Counted from the first letter of the stretch, positions 17,900 to 28,088 are shown. The stretch is 64,000 nt of DNA from an uncultured Pelagibacteraceae bacterium (GCA_902522385.1 CABYVK010000004.1:29538-93537), one strand, 5' to 3'. Notes: generated from the letters alone by a model not told the origin. Numbers and translations: made by a program.

Positions 17900-19044
17900 T
17901 GAAATTTTTTTACGGCAAGCAATATATAAATTCTAAAGATCAAAAAAAAGTTTTAGAAGTTCTTAAATCTGATTATTTAACCCAAGGACCCAAAATTGAT
18001 ATTTTTGAAAAAAAATTGATTAATAAATTTGGTTCTAAATATTCGATAGCTGTATCAAGTGGTTCCGCAGCACTACATTTAATTGCAAAAGCTCTAAACT
18101 GGGGTAAAAATGACACTATTTTAACTTCTCCTATTACATTTGTTTCAACGGCTAATTGCATAGAGCACGTTGGAGCTAAAACAGACTTTGTAGATATTGA
18201 TGAAGATACTTATACGATTGATCCAAATCGTTTAGAGGATAAATGTAAAAAAGCTAAAAAGAAGGGAAGTAAATTTAAGGCAGTTATAGCTATTGACTAT
18301 GCTGGCCACCCTTGTGATTGGCAGTCTTTAAAATATTTAGCAAATAAATATAAGTTCCAGTTAATCAATGATAATTGCCATGCTATTGGAGCTAAATATA
18401 AAAAAATGAGTAATTATGCAGCAAAATATGCACTTGCAGTTTCACACAGCTACCATCCGGTTAAAAATATCACAACTGGCGAAGGGGGGTCAGTATTAAC
18501 AAATGACAAAATACTTAATAATAAAATCAGATTATTAAGAAGCCATGGAATGCTAAGAAATGACCCAAAAAAACCTTGGTTCTACAGTGTGGATGATATT
18601 GGATTTAACTATAGGATAACTGATATGCAGTCAGCGTTAGGCATAAGCCAGCTAAGCCAGTTAAGTAAATTCATAAGCAAAAGAAATACTATAGCAAGTT
18701 ATTACATGTCTTATTTTAAAAATAATGAAAAAATTAAGTTACCAATTGAAGGAAAAGATATTAAACATGCATATCATCTTTTTCCAATATTATTAAATTT
18801 AAAAAAAATTAAAAAAACAAAGTCTGAGATTTTTATGGATTTAAGAAAGAAAAATATATTTTTACAAGTTCATTATATACCTGTGCATATGCATAGTTAT
18901 TATAAAAAAAAATATGGATTTAGAAAAGGAGATTTTCCTGTTTCAGAAGATTTTTATGAAAGAGAAATTTCATTGCCTATATACTTTGATTTAAATTTAA
19001 AAAATCAAAAATATTTATGCAAAACAATAGAAAAGATTTTATAA
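17899..19044 (+). CDS. pseC: PseC-like UDP-4-amino-sugar aminotransferase (DegT family)
   Basis: MKFFYGKQYINSKDQKKVLEVLKSDYLTQGPKIDIFEKKL..SSGSAALHL..TSPITFVSTANCIEHVGAKTDFVDIDEDTYTIDPNRLE; SYHPVKNITTGEGGSVLTND. Confidence 0.8.
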   Translation: MKFFYGKQYINSKDQKKVLEVLKSDYLTQGPKIDIFEKKLINKFGSKYSIAVSSGSAALHLIAKALNWGKNDTILTSPITFVSTANCIEHVGAKTDFVDIDEDTYTIDPNRLEDKCKKAKKKGSKFKAVIAIDYAGHPCDWQSLKYLANKYKFQLINDNCHAIGAKYKKMSNYAAKYALAVSHSYHPVKNITTGEGGSVLTNDKILNNKIRLLRSHGMLRNDPKKPWFYSVDDIGFNYRITDMQSALGISQLSQLSKFISKRNTIASYYMSYFKNNEKIKLPIEGKDIKHAYHLFPILLNLKKIKKTKSEIFMDLRKKNIFLQVHYIPVHMHSYYKKKYGFRKGDFPVSEDFYEREISLPIYFDLNLKNQKYLCKTIEKIL

Positions 19045-19050
19045 TTTTTA

Positions 19051-20703
19051 ATGCAAATTACAAAAGAGATAAATCTGGTCAACAAAGCCATCAATAGTAA
19101 TCTTGAGACTAAAGTAAAGCTAGGAAGTAAAACAAAAAAAATATCTATATATTTTTTAAGAAATGATGCTATTGACCTTTTTACCAATAAAATTGAAAAT
19201 TATCTTTCAATTTCAAATTACAATGCAAAATTTATCTTTTCTGATTATAACGATAGTTTAAAAATTCCAAATAAAAAATATGATTTAATATTTATTTGGC
19301 TTGATTATACAAGATATAAAATTAATAAAAACTTTTTTACTTGGATACGTAATAAATTTAAGGAATTAAAAAAAAAACACGGGCCAAAAATTGTCATTAA
19401 TTCTATTTTGCTTCCAAAAAAAAATAAAAGTATTAACTACAATTTAAATAAAAAATTAGATAAAATTACTAAAGATGAAGGCATAATATTTTATAACTAC
19501 TTCGATACGTTTAAAATAGATTTAAAAAAATTCTGGGATATAAATAGAAGTAAAGTTTTAGGAACAAAAATTTCATTTTTTGCACAAGATATTTTGGCTA
19601 AAGAAATAGGTTTAAAATTGATACCATCAATTTTTGAGCAAAAATTAAAAGCAATTATTTTTGATTTAGACAATACACTTTATAACGGAATTGTAGGAGA
19701 GGATGGAGTAGAAAAAATTAAACTTACGAAAGAGCATAAAATCATAGAGTCAAATATTAAAAATTTTGTAAAAAATGGCATGATAGTATCAATATGTACC
19801 AAAAATAATTCCAAGGATTTAAATTTAATTTTTAAAAAAAAAATATTAAATAAAAAATTATTTTTTCCTGTAGAAAATGGATGGAATAGAAAATCTGAAA
19901 TGATTCAAAATATTCAAAAAAAAATTAAAGTTAGTTTTAAAAATATATTATTTATTGATGATAATATAAATGAAGTCTTGGAAGTAAAAACTAATCTAAA
20001 AGAAATAAAAGTTTTTCATACACAGAGCCCAGCAGATACTTTAAATTGTTTGAAATTTTATCCAAATTTATATGATTTCTATAATTCAAGAGACTCTATA
20101 GCAGAAAAAAGAGTTGCAGACTTAAAATCAGAAGAAAAGAGAGAAAAACTGAAAATAAATTTTTCCAATGAGTATGAATACTTGAAAAAACTTAAAATGA
20201 TTACTGAATTTCAAGTAAATTCGATGAAAATGTTAGAAAGAGTTTTTTCATTATCAAACAAAGTAAATCAATTTATTTTTGATTATAAGAGATTTGATAA
20301 AGAAAAAATAAAAAAATATCTGATTTCAAAAAAAAAATTTATTATTACATATTCGTTGAAAGACTTTATATCAGATTCAGGAAACATCGGAGTTACATTT
20401 GCAACAATTTATAAAGATGATTTATATATAGATGATATATGTATAAGCTGCAGAGCGCTAGGAAGAGAAATTGAAAATACTTTGGTATTTGAACCAATTA
20501 AAAGAATTTGTAGAAAAAATAATTTAAAAAACGTTGTAATAAAATTCAAGGTCGGGGAAAAAAATGAACCAGCTATTAATTACATAAAATCGATATTTAA
20601 AATTTACAATAAAAAATTTCATACTAATACAAAAAAATTAGATATTAAGGTTGATGAATTAAATAAAATCAAATCACTATATACAAAAGTAAAATTCAAC
20701 TAA
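19051..20703 (+). CDS. FkbH-like HAD-IIIC family protein (acyl-ACP loading type)
   Basis: AIIFDLDNTLYNGIVGEDGVEKI, CTKNN, FIDDNINEVLEV, and C-terminal DDICISCRALGREIENTLVF. Confidence 0.85.
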   Translation: MQITKEINLVNKAINSNLETKVKLGSKTKKISIYFLRNDAIDLFTNKIENYLSISNYNAKFIFSDYNDSLKIPNKKYDLIFIWLDYTRYKINKNFFTWIRNKFKELKKKHGPKIVINSILLPKKNKSINYNLNKKLDKITKDEGIIFYNYFDTFKIDLKKFWDINRSKVLGTKISFFAQDILAKEIGLKLIPSIFEQKLKAIIFDLDNTLYNGIVGEDGVEKIKLTKEHKIIESNIKNFVKNGMIVSICTKNNSKDLNLIFKKKILNKKLFFPVENGWNRKSEMIQNIQKKIKVSFKNILFIDDNINEVLEVKTNLKEIKVFHTQSPADTLNCLKFYPNLYDFYNSRDSIAEKRVADLKSEEKREKLKINFSNEYEYLKKLKMITEFQVNSMKMLERVFSLSNKVNQFIFDYKRFDKEKIKKYLISKKKFIITYSLKDFISDSGNIGVTFATIYKDDLYIDDICISCRALGREIENTLVFEPIKRICRKNNLKNVVIKFKVGEKNEPAINYIKSIFKIYNKKFHTNTKKLDIKVDELNKIKSLYTKVKFN

Positions 20704-20705
20704 TA

Positions 20706-20948
20706 ATGAAAATAGACGAATTAGAAAAATTATTTATATTTTTTTTTAAAGTTAAAAAAAAAAATGTTAAGAAATTAAATATGAAAACGTTTTCAAAGTG
20801 GGATTCACTTAATCATATAAAATTAATAAGCAATATTGAAAATAAGTATAAAATTAAAATGACTAATAAAGAAATTAGTCAAGCAACAACATTTGAAAAA
20901 ATTTACAAGGTTTTAAATAAAAGAATTAAAGAAGTTAGGGTAAAATGA
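20706..20948 (+). CDS. Acyl carrier protein
   Basis: 80 aa with phosphopantetheine-type motif TFSKWDSLNHIKLISNIENKYKIKM. Confidence 0.85.
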   Translation: MKIDELEKLFIFFFKVKKKNVKKLNMKTFSKWDSLNHIKLISNIENKYKIKMTNKEISQATTFEKIYKVLNKRIKEVRVK

Positions 20949-21451
20949 TTAAAATAAAATTAATAAATAAAATAGTAAATTTAAATGATTGGGTAAAATG
21001 GCTTAACGATAAAGAAGTTACTAAATATAGTGAACAAAGATTAAAAAGACATACTCACGCATCACAAAAAAAATTTTTAAATAACAAAATCAAAGCAAAA
21101 GACTCAAAAATTTTTCAAATATTTTTTAATAGTAATTTTGTTGGAATTGTTGAGTTAGGAAATATTGATAAATTCCATAATACCTGTGAAGTAATGTACT
21201 TTATAGGGAATAAAAAATATTGGGGAAAGGGTGTAGCTGCTAGTGCTATTAATTTAGCACTAAAGTATGCTTTTAAAAAACTAAAAGTCTATAAAGTTTT
21301 TGCTGGCACCTACAAAAAAAATGTGGCTAGTCAGAGAGTTTTAACAAAAAATAAATTTAAACTTGTAGGAAAGATGAAAAATCATCTTAGAGTTTTAAAA
21401 TCATCAAAAAAAATAAGAGATGATAAACTCATATACGAAAAATTAAAATAA
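20945..21451 (+). CDS. GNAT N-acetyltransferase (possibly PseH-like amino-sugar N-acyltransferase)
   Basis: NLNDWVKWLNDKEVTKYSEQR..GIVELGNIDKFHNTCEVMYFIGNKKYWGKGVAASAINLALKYAF..VFAGTYKKNVASQRVLTKNKFKLVGK. Confidence 0.75.
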   Translation: MIKIKLINKIVNLNDWVKWLNDKEVTKYSEQRLKRHTHASQKKFLNNKIKAKDSKIFQIFFNSNFVGIVELGNIDKFHNTCEVMYFIGNKKYWGKGVAASAINLALKYAFKKLKVYKVFAGTYKKNVASQRVLTKNKFKLVGKMKNHLRVLKSSKKIRDDKLIYEKLK

Positions 21452-21456
21452 ATTTT

Positions 21457-22371
21457 ATGATTAAAACAAGTATAATGGGACTTGGAAATATTGGATATTT
21501 TTATGATGTTCAAAATCAAAATAAAAAGCTTACCCACTTTAGCTCTATAAACAAAAGCAATAAATTTAAACTAGTATCCTTGGCAGATAAAAATTTAAAA
21601 ATTTTAAAATATTTAAAAAAAAAACACAAAATACCGATATATAAAGATATAATTCAGGCCATTAACAATCACTCATCTAAGTTTTTAATTATTGCATGTA
21701 AAGTAAATTTCAAAATTATTCTTAGAATAATAAAAGAAACAAAAATTAAATATATTCTAGCTGAAAAACCTTTTTTAATTTCAAAAACAGACTTTGCAAA
21801 ACTAAAAAAAATTTTAAAAAAAAAAAAAATCTTTTTTTCTTTAAATTTTCAAAGAAATTTTTCTGATAAATATATTAAATATTTTAGAGATATTAAAAGA
21901 GGACTTATAGGAAAAAAGCTTAAAATATTTTGTTATTATAACAAAGATTTTTACTCAAATGCCACTCATTTGCTTAATTTAGTTTTGTTATTAGGAAAAA
22001 AAAATTTTAGTTTAAAAAAGATTGGTTCCAAGTCTTTATATTTTAAATCTAAAGATTTTGAATTATACTTTTTTAACATTAGTGAACAATATAACCACAA
22101 TTCATTAGTAGTATTTGGATCAAAAGGTAGATTTGAATTTTCATCTAGACCCGAAACAGGTAAAATATATTTAAAATACAAAGATACAAACTACAAGGAT
22201 GTAAATGTTTTAAAACTAAAAAGAAAGGTAAATTTTATAGAAAAACATCCACAGCACAATGTTTTAAAAGATGTTTATAAATCATTAAAATATAACAAGT
22301 CCCCATCTCTATCTATGAAAGACATTTCTTTATATTTAAAATGTATGGAAAAAATTCAAAAAATAATATGA
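21457..22371 (+). CDS. Gfo/Idh/MocA-family oxidoreductase
   Basis: IMGLGNIGYFYD, ILAEKPFLIS, NFQRNFSDKYIKYFRDIKRGLIGK. Confidence 0.75.
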   Translation: MIKTSIMGLGNIGYFYDVQNQNKKLTHFSSINKSNKFKLVSLADKNLKILKYLKKKHKIPIYKDIIQAINNHSSKFLIIACKVNFKIILRIIKETKIKYILAEKPFLISKTDFAKLKKILKKKKIFFSLNFQRNFSDKYIKYFRDIKRGLIGKKLKIFCYYNKDFYSNATHLLNLVLLLGKKNFSLKKIGSKSLYFKSKDFELYFFNISEQYNHNSLVVFGSKGRFEFSSRPETGKIYLKYKDTNYKDVNVLKLKRKVNFIEKHPQHNVLKDVYKSLKYNKSPSLSMKDISLYLKCMEKIQKII

Positions 22372-23594
22372 AAATAAAAAGATATAATTCTATTGGAAAA
22401 GAAGAAATTGCTGCTGCAAAAAAAGTTTTAAAAAGTGGAATACTATCTGATTTTGTTGGCTCCAAATCAAAGAAATTTCTTGGAGGGCATTTTGTTCAAA
22501 AGTTTGAAAATAAAATACAAAAATATTTTAAAGTTAAATATGCTGTAACAACAAACTCATGGACTAGTGGGTTAATAACAGCTTTGGGTGCACTTAAAAT
22601 AAAACCAGGTGATGAGGTAATATGTACTCCTTGGACAATGTCAGCTTGTGCTATTTCTATTTTACATTGGAATGCAATACCAGTGTTTGTTGATATAGAT
22701 AAAAAAACGTTTAACTTTAACTTAGAGAATTTAAAAAAAAAAATCACTAAAAAAACTAAAGTTATTTTAGCAGTAGATATTTTTGGACAATCAGAAAATA
22801 TAAATGAAATAAGAAAAATAATTAAAAACAAAAAAATTCATATTCTTTCAGACTCAGCTCAAGCTATTGGATCAAAGTATAAAAATAAATTTTCAGGCAC
22901 CTTTGCAGATATTGGGGGATATAGCCTCAATTCCCACAAACATATAAATACAGGAGAGGGAGGAATTATAGTTACAAATCAAAAAGATCTTGCAGAAAGG
23001 TGTAGGCTAATAAGAAATCATGCAGAATCTGTTACTAAATCAAATTCCAAAAAAGAATTAATTAATTTAATTGGATACAACTTTAGACTTGGCGAAATCG
23101 AGTCTGCTATAGGAATTGAGCAATTAAAAAAATTAAATAAAATAATAAAGTTTAGGAAAAAATTAGCTTTTACAATTATAAATAAGATAAAAAATTTACC
23201 AGGTTTACAAACGCCCGTTCTAAAAAAAAATTTTACACATTCATTTTATGTAATACCCTTTGTATTAGACCTGTCTAAGTTGAAGCATAATAGAAAAAAT
23301 ATTATTCAAATTTTATCTAAAGCAGGAGTAGTGGGATTAAACGAAGGTTATCAAAATCTTCACAGATTGCCAATATTTAAAAAAAAAATTGCTTACGGTC
23401 CAAATGGATTCCCGTGGAATAATTTTAACAAAAAAATTACTTATAAAAAAGGTGATTGCAAAGTTGCTGAAGAGTTACAAGATAAATCCTTCTTTTATTT
23501 AAGCTTGTGCTCTTATGATTTTAAAATTGAGCACATGAAAAAATTTGCAAATATTATTAATAAAAAATGGAAAAACATTCAGAAAAAAAACTAA
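22368..23594 (+). CDS. DegT/DnrJ/EryC1/StrS aminotransferase
   Basis: YAVTTNSWTSGLITALGALKIKPGDEVICTPWTMSACAISIL; SDSAQAIGSKYKNKFSGTFADIGGYSLNSHKHINTGEGGIIVTN. Internal Met at 22368 gives an overlap with the upstream stop. Confidence 0.88.
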   Translation: MKIKRYNSIGKEEIAAAKKVLKSGILSDFVGSKSKKFLGGHFVQKFENKIQKYFKVKYAVTTNSWTSGLITALGALKIKPGDEVICTPWTMSACAISILHWNAIPVFVDIDKKTFNFNLENLKKKITKKTKVILAVDIFGQSENINEIRKIIKNKKIHILSDSAQAIGSKYKNKFSGTFADIGGYSLNSHKHINTGEGGIIVTNQKDLAERCRLIRNHAESVTKSNSKKELINLIGYNFRLGEIESAIGIEQLKKLNKIIKFRKKLAFTIINKIKNLPGLQTPVLKKNFTHSFYVIPFVLDLSKLKHNRKNIIQILSKAGVVGLNEGYQNLHRLPIFKKKIAYGPNGFPWNNFNKKITYKKGDCKVAEELQDKSFFYLSLCSYDFKIEHMKKFANIINKKWKNIQKKN

Positions 23595-24466
23595 AAGATA
23601 AAACAGTTGTTTTTTCTAATGATCCTGGCGGTGCACAAGTTCTTTCATCATATTTTTATTTTAATAAACTAGAAATAATTTACCTATGTTGTTCAAACAA
23701 AGCAGAAATTTTTTTTAAAGAAAAAAAAATTAAGTACAAAAAAATTGGTTTTAAAAAAGCTATTGAAAATGGAACTATTTTTTATACCTCTACTAGCTGG
23801 AAAAGTAAATTAGAGATCAGAGCAATTGAAAAATTAAAACAAAATAACAGAAAAATTATAACTTTTATCGATGGGTGGGATAATTATAAATCGAGGTTCA
23901 AATATAATAAAAAATACTTTTATCCAGATGAAATTTGGAATTTTGATAGATTAGCTAATAAATTTTGTAAAAAAATTTTTCCAAAGATGGTCAAAATAAA
24001 ACAAAAAAGAAATTATTTCATGAATTACGCAATAAAAAAAATTAAATCATATAAAATTAGTAGTAATTATAAAAATAATTGTCTATTTATAACAGAGCCA
24101 CTTACAGCCACATTCAAAAAATTGTATAATAAAAAACCACCTTATTCAGAATTAGACTCATTTTACTTTTTTTTAAAAAATATAAAAAAAATAAAAGAAA
24201 TTAAAAATGTCAATGTGAAGATTCATCCAAACGATGAAATTAAAAATTATAAAAAAATTTCAGATAAATTTAATAATTTAAAGATAAGATTTGTAAGAAA
24301 AAATATTTTTTATCTTTTAAGAAAAAATTTTTACGTTGCTTCATGCTCTAGCTCTCTAATGTACGTTGCGTGGAAAAATAAAAATAATATAATTTGTACA
24401 ATTCCAATTAAAAATTTAACACCTAAGCTTCCAATTAAAAATTTTAAATATTTATATAATCTATAA
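23567..24466 (+). CDS. Uncharacterised glycan-cluster protein (possible GT-B-like fold)
   Basis: ORF of 299 aa overlapping the preceding gene end; KTVVFSNDPGGAQVLSSYFYF..IKIHPNDEI-like segment. No confident family match. Confidence 0.45.
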   Translation: MEKHSEKKLKDKTVVFSNDPGGAQVLSSYFYFNKLEIIYLCCSNKAEIFFKEKKIKYKKIGFKKAIENGTIFYTSTSWKSKLEIRAIEKLKQNNRKIITFIDGWDNYKSRFKYNKKYFYPDEIWNFDRLANKFCKKIFPKMVKIKQKRNYFMNYAIKKIKSYKISSNYKNNCLFITEPLTATFKKLYNKKPPYSELDSFYFFLKNIKKIKEIKNVNVKIHPNDEIKNYKKISDKFNNLKIRFVRKNIFYLLRKNFYVASCSSSLMYVAWKNKNNIICTIPIKNLTPKLPIKNFKYLYNL

Positions 24467-24467
24467 A

Positions 24468-25757
24468 ATGGGAAAAAATATTGGAATCATAATTGATAGA
24501 AATAATGATTACGATTATTTATCTTCAATAATAGATATTTTTTTAAAAAATGGTTATAAAATAATTTGTTTTCATAATTATACTAAGATTGAAAATAAAT
24601 ATAAAAATTATAGTTTCCCAAAACTTAAGTATTCTCCATTTTATAAAAAAAAAAATATTAAATTTATCAAGTTTGAAAAAAATAATTTTTTAAAAAAATT
24701 TAATAAATATAATTTTATACAAATTTTTTCCATTTATTTCCCAGTTTATTTTATTAATGAAAGTAATTTTGATAAAAAGACTAAATATAAAATTTCAACA
24801 AAATGGTGCACAATTATGTCTGTAGATATATTCAATTTATGTGAAAAGTTAAAATTTATGCCTAAAGATACCTCTTTAAAATTAATTTTACATTCAAAAT
24901 TTTATGAGAAAGGTATTAAAAAGCATTTAAAAAAATACGATTATAATTCGTATTCATATTTATTAAATAATGTAAAAATTTTTATATTCGGACTTAGTTC
25001 TCAAAAACTTATTAAATTAAATAAAAAAGAGATAAAGAGAAAATTGAAAATTAATACAAATAAAAAAATTTTACTTTACTTGCCATTTCCAGTTGAGCTT
25101 GCGAGAAACAAGGGACCTTTTTCTAATGGGTTTCAAATTCAGTATTCTGCAATGGATATTACAAAATATAAAAAAAACAATGTGAAGAATTTTTTATATA
25201 AATTTTGTATTTTTTTAATAATGTTGTTTTTTAATTTTAAATATTTTATAAATTATTTAAAAAATCAAAAAGAAAATACAGTTTTTAAAAAAATTAAAAA
25301 ACTTAATACTTTCTATATAATTTCAAAGCCTAGATTTAAACATATAATTACAGATTTAATAATTTCTAAATCAGACCTTTATTTAAACGATAAACAGAAA
25401 TATCACTACCCATCATTATTAGAAGAACTTATATTTATCTCTGACATAGTAATTGGGTATTCGTCTAATGCTTTAATTAAAGCCGCGAGCATGAATGTAA
25501 ACACATTAAATATAAAGTCTGATCTGCAAGATTGGGAGAGCCCCCAACATTTTAAGTATGCTGGTTATAATAATAAATTTTATAACTATAAAAATGTTAT
25601 AAAATCAATCTCAATAAAAGAATTTTTAAATAACCCACATGTGCTTAAAAAAATTATTAAGAATAAAAATAATAGTTTTAATAGCTATAGAAAAATATTT
25701 ATTGGCAATGCCTTAACGATTAAAAATTTACAGAGAATAATAAGTTATAAATTTTAG
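24468..25757 (+). CDS. Surface carbohydrate biosynthesis protein, CDP-glycerol transferase-like or other GT-B candidate
   Basis: 429 aa ORF directly after 23567..24466; LLYLPFPVELARNKGPFSNGF..LLEELIFISDIVIGYSSNALIKAASMNVNTL. Confidence 0.5.
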   Translation: MGKNIGIIIDRNNDYDYLSSIIDIFLKNGYKIICFHNYTKIENKYKNYSFPKLKYSPFYKKKNIKFIKFEKNNFLKKFNKYNFIQIFSIYFPVYFINESNFDKKTKYKISTKWCTIMSVDIFNLCEKLKFMPKDTSLKLILHSKFYEKGIKKHLKKYDYNSYSYLLNNVKIFIFGLSSQKLIKLNKKEIKRKLKINTNKKILLYLPFPVELARNKGPFSNGFQIQYSAMDITKYKKNNVKNFLYKFCIFLIMLFFNFKYFINYLKNQKENTVFKKIKKLNTFYIISKPRFKHIITDLIISKSDLYLNDKQKYHYPSLLEELIFISDIVIGYSSNALIKAASMNVNTLNIKSDLQDWESPQHFKYAGYNNKFYNYKNVIKSISIKEFLNNPHVLKKIIKNKNNSFNSYRKIFIGNALTIKNLQRIISYKF

Positions 25758-25767
25758 AAAAAAATAA

Positions 25768-26511
25768 ATGAAAATAGGAATTACCATAGTAACCCATCAT
25801 AAACCTTTTCTTATTAAATCATCTTTAAATTCTTTAAGTTCTCAATCATTTAAAAATTATGATTTAAATTTTATTTTTATTAAAGGATCTGGAATAAAGA
25901 AAACCAAAACTTATAGAAGATTTAATTTACTTGCTTCAAAATTAAAAAATTCAAGATATCAGCTTTCAATGGACTCTAAAGAGGTTTTTAATATTATCAA
26001 GAATCACAAAAAGACTAATAAAATACATATTTACGATAATAATCAATCTTTAGATAGTGGAGCATGGATAAAATATATTTCTAAAAAAACATGGAATAAA
26101 TATGATTATACTTTTTTTTTGATGGAGGGATTTTTATTTAAAAATAAATACGCTTTAGAAGACGCTATTAATTTTATTAAAAACAAAAAACCAAATATGA
26201 TAATGTTGGGATCTGAACTAATTTTTCATACAAAAAAAGTGATTAAAAAATTAGCTCATAATCCGTACGAAAAAAATATTAATAAAAAAAAAATGAATGA
26301 CTATCATCAACATAACATTGATAAAGTTTTAAAAGAATTTGGAAAAGTACATAATTTAAAGATTATTATTAACAATTGGAAGAAATATAATTTTTTTAGG
26401 AAAGACAACAATGATATTGTAATTAATTTCGTAAGCCCAAACTATTTTAATTTTTTTAAAAAAAATGAGACTATATGTAAAATATATTATAAAGGAAAAA
26501 AATATTTTTAA
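25768..26511 (+). CDS. GT2-like glycan protein, N-terminal part (probable frameshifted partner of 26465..26929)
   Basis: MKIGITIVTHHKPFLIKSSLNSLSSQSFKNYDLNFIFI. Downstream ORF continues in the +1 frame with a 47-bp overlap. Confidence 0.55.
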   Translation: MKIGITIVTHHKPFLIKSSLNSLSSQSFKNYDLNFIFIKGSGIKKTKTYRRFNLLASKLKNSRYQLSMDSKEVFNIIKNHKKTNKIHIYDNNQSLDSGAWIKYISKKTWNKYDYTFFLMEGFLFKNKYALEDAINFIKNKKPNMIMLGSELIFHTKKVIKKLAHNPYEKNINKKKMNDYHQHNIDKVLKEFGKVHNLKIIINNWKKYNFFRKDNNDIVINFVSPNYFNFFKKNETICKIYYKGKKYF

Positions 26512-26929
26512 CCCTTTTCAGAAAAAAATATTTTATAGTGAAGGAGATTTTAGGTATTTAATTCCAACTAAATTTTTAAATTTAAAATTATTTAAAAAAA
26601 ATATTTATTTAAATAATATTTCAGCACATTTAATTAACTCACCTTTCTTTTTTGTAAATGGTTGTCAGCATATTTACAGTAGAGAGTATTTAAATATATT
26701 AGCAAAAAATTTTAAAAAGTATAATTTAGTAAATTTTGTTTATAATACTCCTTTTTCAGGCTCGTCATTAGAAATTATATGGGGACTTTTGCCCAGTGCA
26801 TTTAAATTTGAAAAATGGTATTTAGATTGTTTGCATAGACCAAGAAAAAATTTTTATAATTATATGAGAGAAGATACCAAAAAAGGTATGAAGAAATATA
26901 TGAAAATGTATGGAATAAATCATGAGTGA
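26465..26929 (+). CDS. C-terminal continuation of the frameshifted 25768 gene, or independent small ORF
   Basis: Removing one A from A7 (26496-26502) or A8 (26458-26465) joins the two ORFs into one frame. Confidence 0.45.
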   Translation: MRLYVKYIIKEKNIFNPFQKKIFYSEGDFRYLIPTKFLNLKLFKKNIYLNNISAHLINSPFFFVNGCQHIYSREYLNILAKNFKKYNLVNFVYNTPFSGSSLEIIWGLLPSAFKFEKWYLDCLHRPRKNFYNYMREDTKKGMKKYMKMYGINHE

Positions 26930-28079
26930 TACAAAAATTATAAGATGTAAAAAGTGTTTGTTACCAAACACCAAACCAAGCTTACAATTTGTTGACGGTG
27001 TCTGCTCAGGGTGTTTAAGCTTTGAAGAAAGAAAAAAAATAAACTGGAAATATAGAGAAAAAGAGTTTTCAAAAATTGTTGATAAAGTAAAAAAAGAAGT
27101 TAAAGGCAATTATCATTGCATAATTCCTTGTAGTGGAGGAAAGGACAGCTTTGTTCAAACTTTAAAAATTTTAGAATACGGTTTAAATCCATTATGTGTA
27201 GTAGCCTCTACCCAAAAATTGTCAAATCTTGGAAGAAAAAACATTGAGGCTTTAAAAAAACTTGGTGTCGATGTTCTCGAATTTTCAGTAGACCCAATTT
27301 TAAGAAGAAAAATAGATAAGTTTACCTTAGAAACAGTCGGAGATATTTCATGGAGCGAACATATAACTATCTGGACTATCCCAGCCAGAGTGTCAGTAAA
27401 TCATAAAATACCTTTAATAATTTGGGGTGAAAATAGTGAAAATGAAAATGGAGGACCTCTAAAAAATCAATCAGGTACTGAAATAAATTTAGATAGAAAA
27501 TATATAGATGAGTTTGGTGGGCTTTGTGGTTTAAGAACATCTGATATTTCTGAAATTTTAAAAATATCAAAGAATAAACTTTTGCCATACACTTATCCTG
27601 ATCTTAAGCAATTAGAAGATATTAATTCTAGAGGGATATTTCTCGGACAATTTTTTTCTTGGGATGGTCATGAAAATGCAATGAACGCAAATAAATATGG
27701 TTTTTCTTTTTATGAAAAAAATGAACTTGAGGGTTCAATAGTTAATTATGAAAACTTAGATAATCTTTACATGAGAATTCATGATTATTTTAAATACTTA
27801 AAATTTGGGTATGATAGAGTAACCGACTGGTGTTCGTGGCATATTAGAAGAAATCGAATTACTAGAGAAGAAGCATTAAAATTAAACAACGAAAAATGCG
27901 GACAATATCCACACGAATATATGGGAACTAAATTAGATGAAATTCTTAAGGAGATAGATTTAACCAGGCCTGAGTTTGACAAAATATGTGACGAATATAC
28001 AAATAAAAGTATTTTTAAAGTTAATAATGATGGTCAACTGATTATAAGTGAAGATAAAAGACTTTTTCTTAACGAATAA
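26922..28079 (+). CDS. N-acetyl sugar amidotransferase (WbpG/PseA/PtmG family), copy 1
   Basis: RCKKCLLPNTKPSLQFVDGVCSGCLSFEERKKINWKYRE; CIIPCSGGKDSFVQTLKILEYGLNPLCV (PP-loop); RVTDWCSWHIRRNRITREEAL. Confidence 0.88.
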   Translation: MSDTKIIRCKKCLLPNTKPSLQFVDGVCSGCLSFEERKKINWKYREKEFSKIVDKVKKEVKGNYHCIIPCSGGKDSFVQTLKILEYGLNPLCVVASTQKLSNLGRKNIEALKKLGVDVLEFSVDPILRRKIDKFTLETVGDISWSEHITIWTIPARVSVNHKIPLIIWGENSENENGGPLKNQSGTEINLDRKYIDEFGGLCGLRTSDISEILKISKNKLLPYTYPDLKQLEDINSRGIFLGQFFSWDGHENAMNANKYGFSFYEKNELEGSIVNYENLDNLYMRIHDYFKYLKFGYDRVTDWCSWHIRRNRITREEALKLNNEKCGQYPHEYMGTKLDEILKEIDLTRPEFDKICDEYTNKSIFKVNNDGQLIISEDKRLFLNE

Positions 28080-28088
28080 ATTTTCTAA

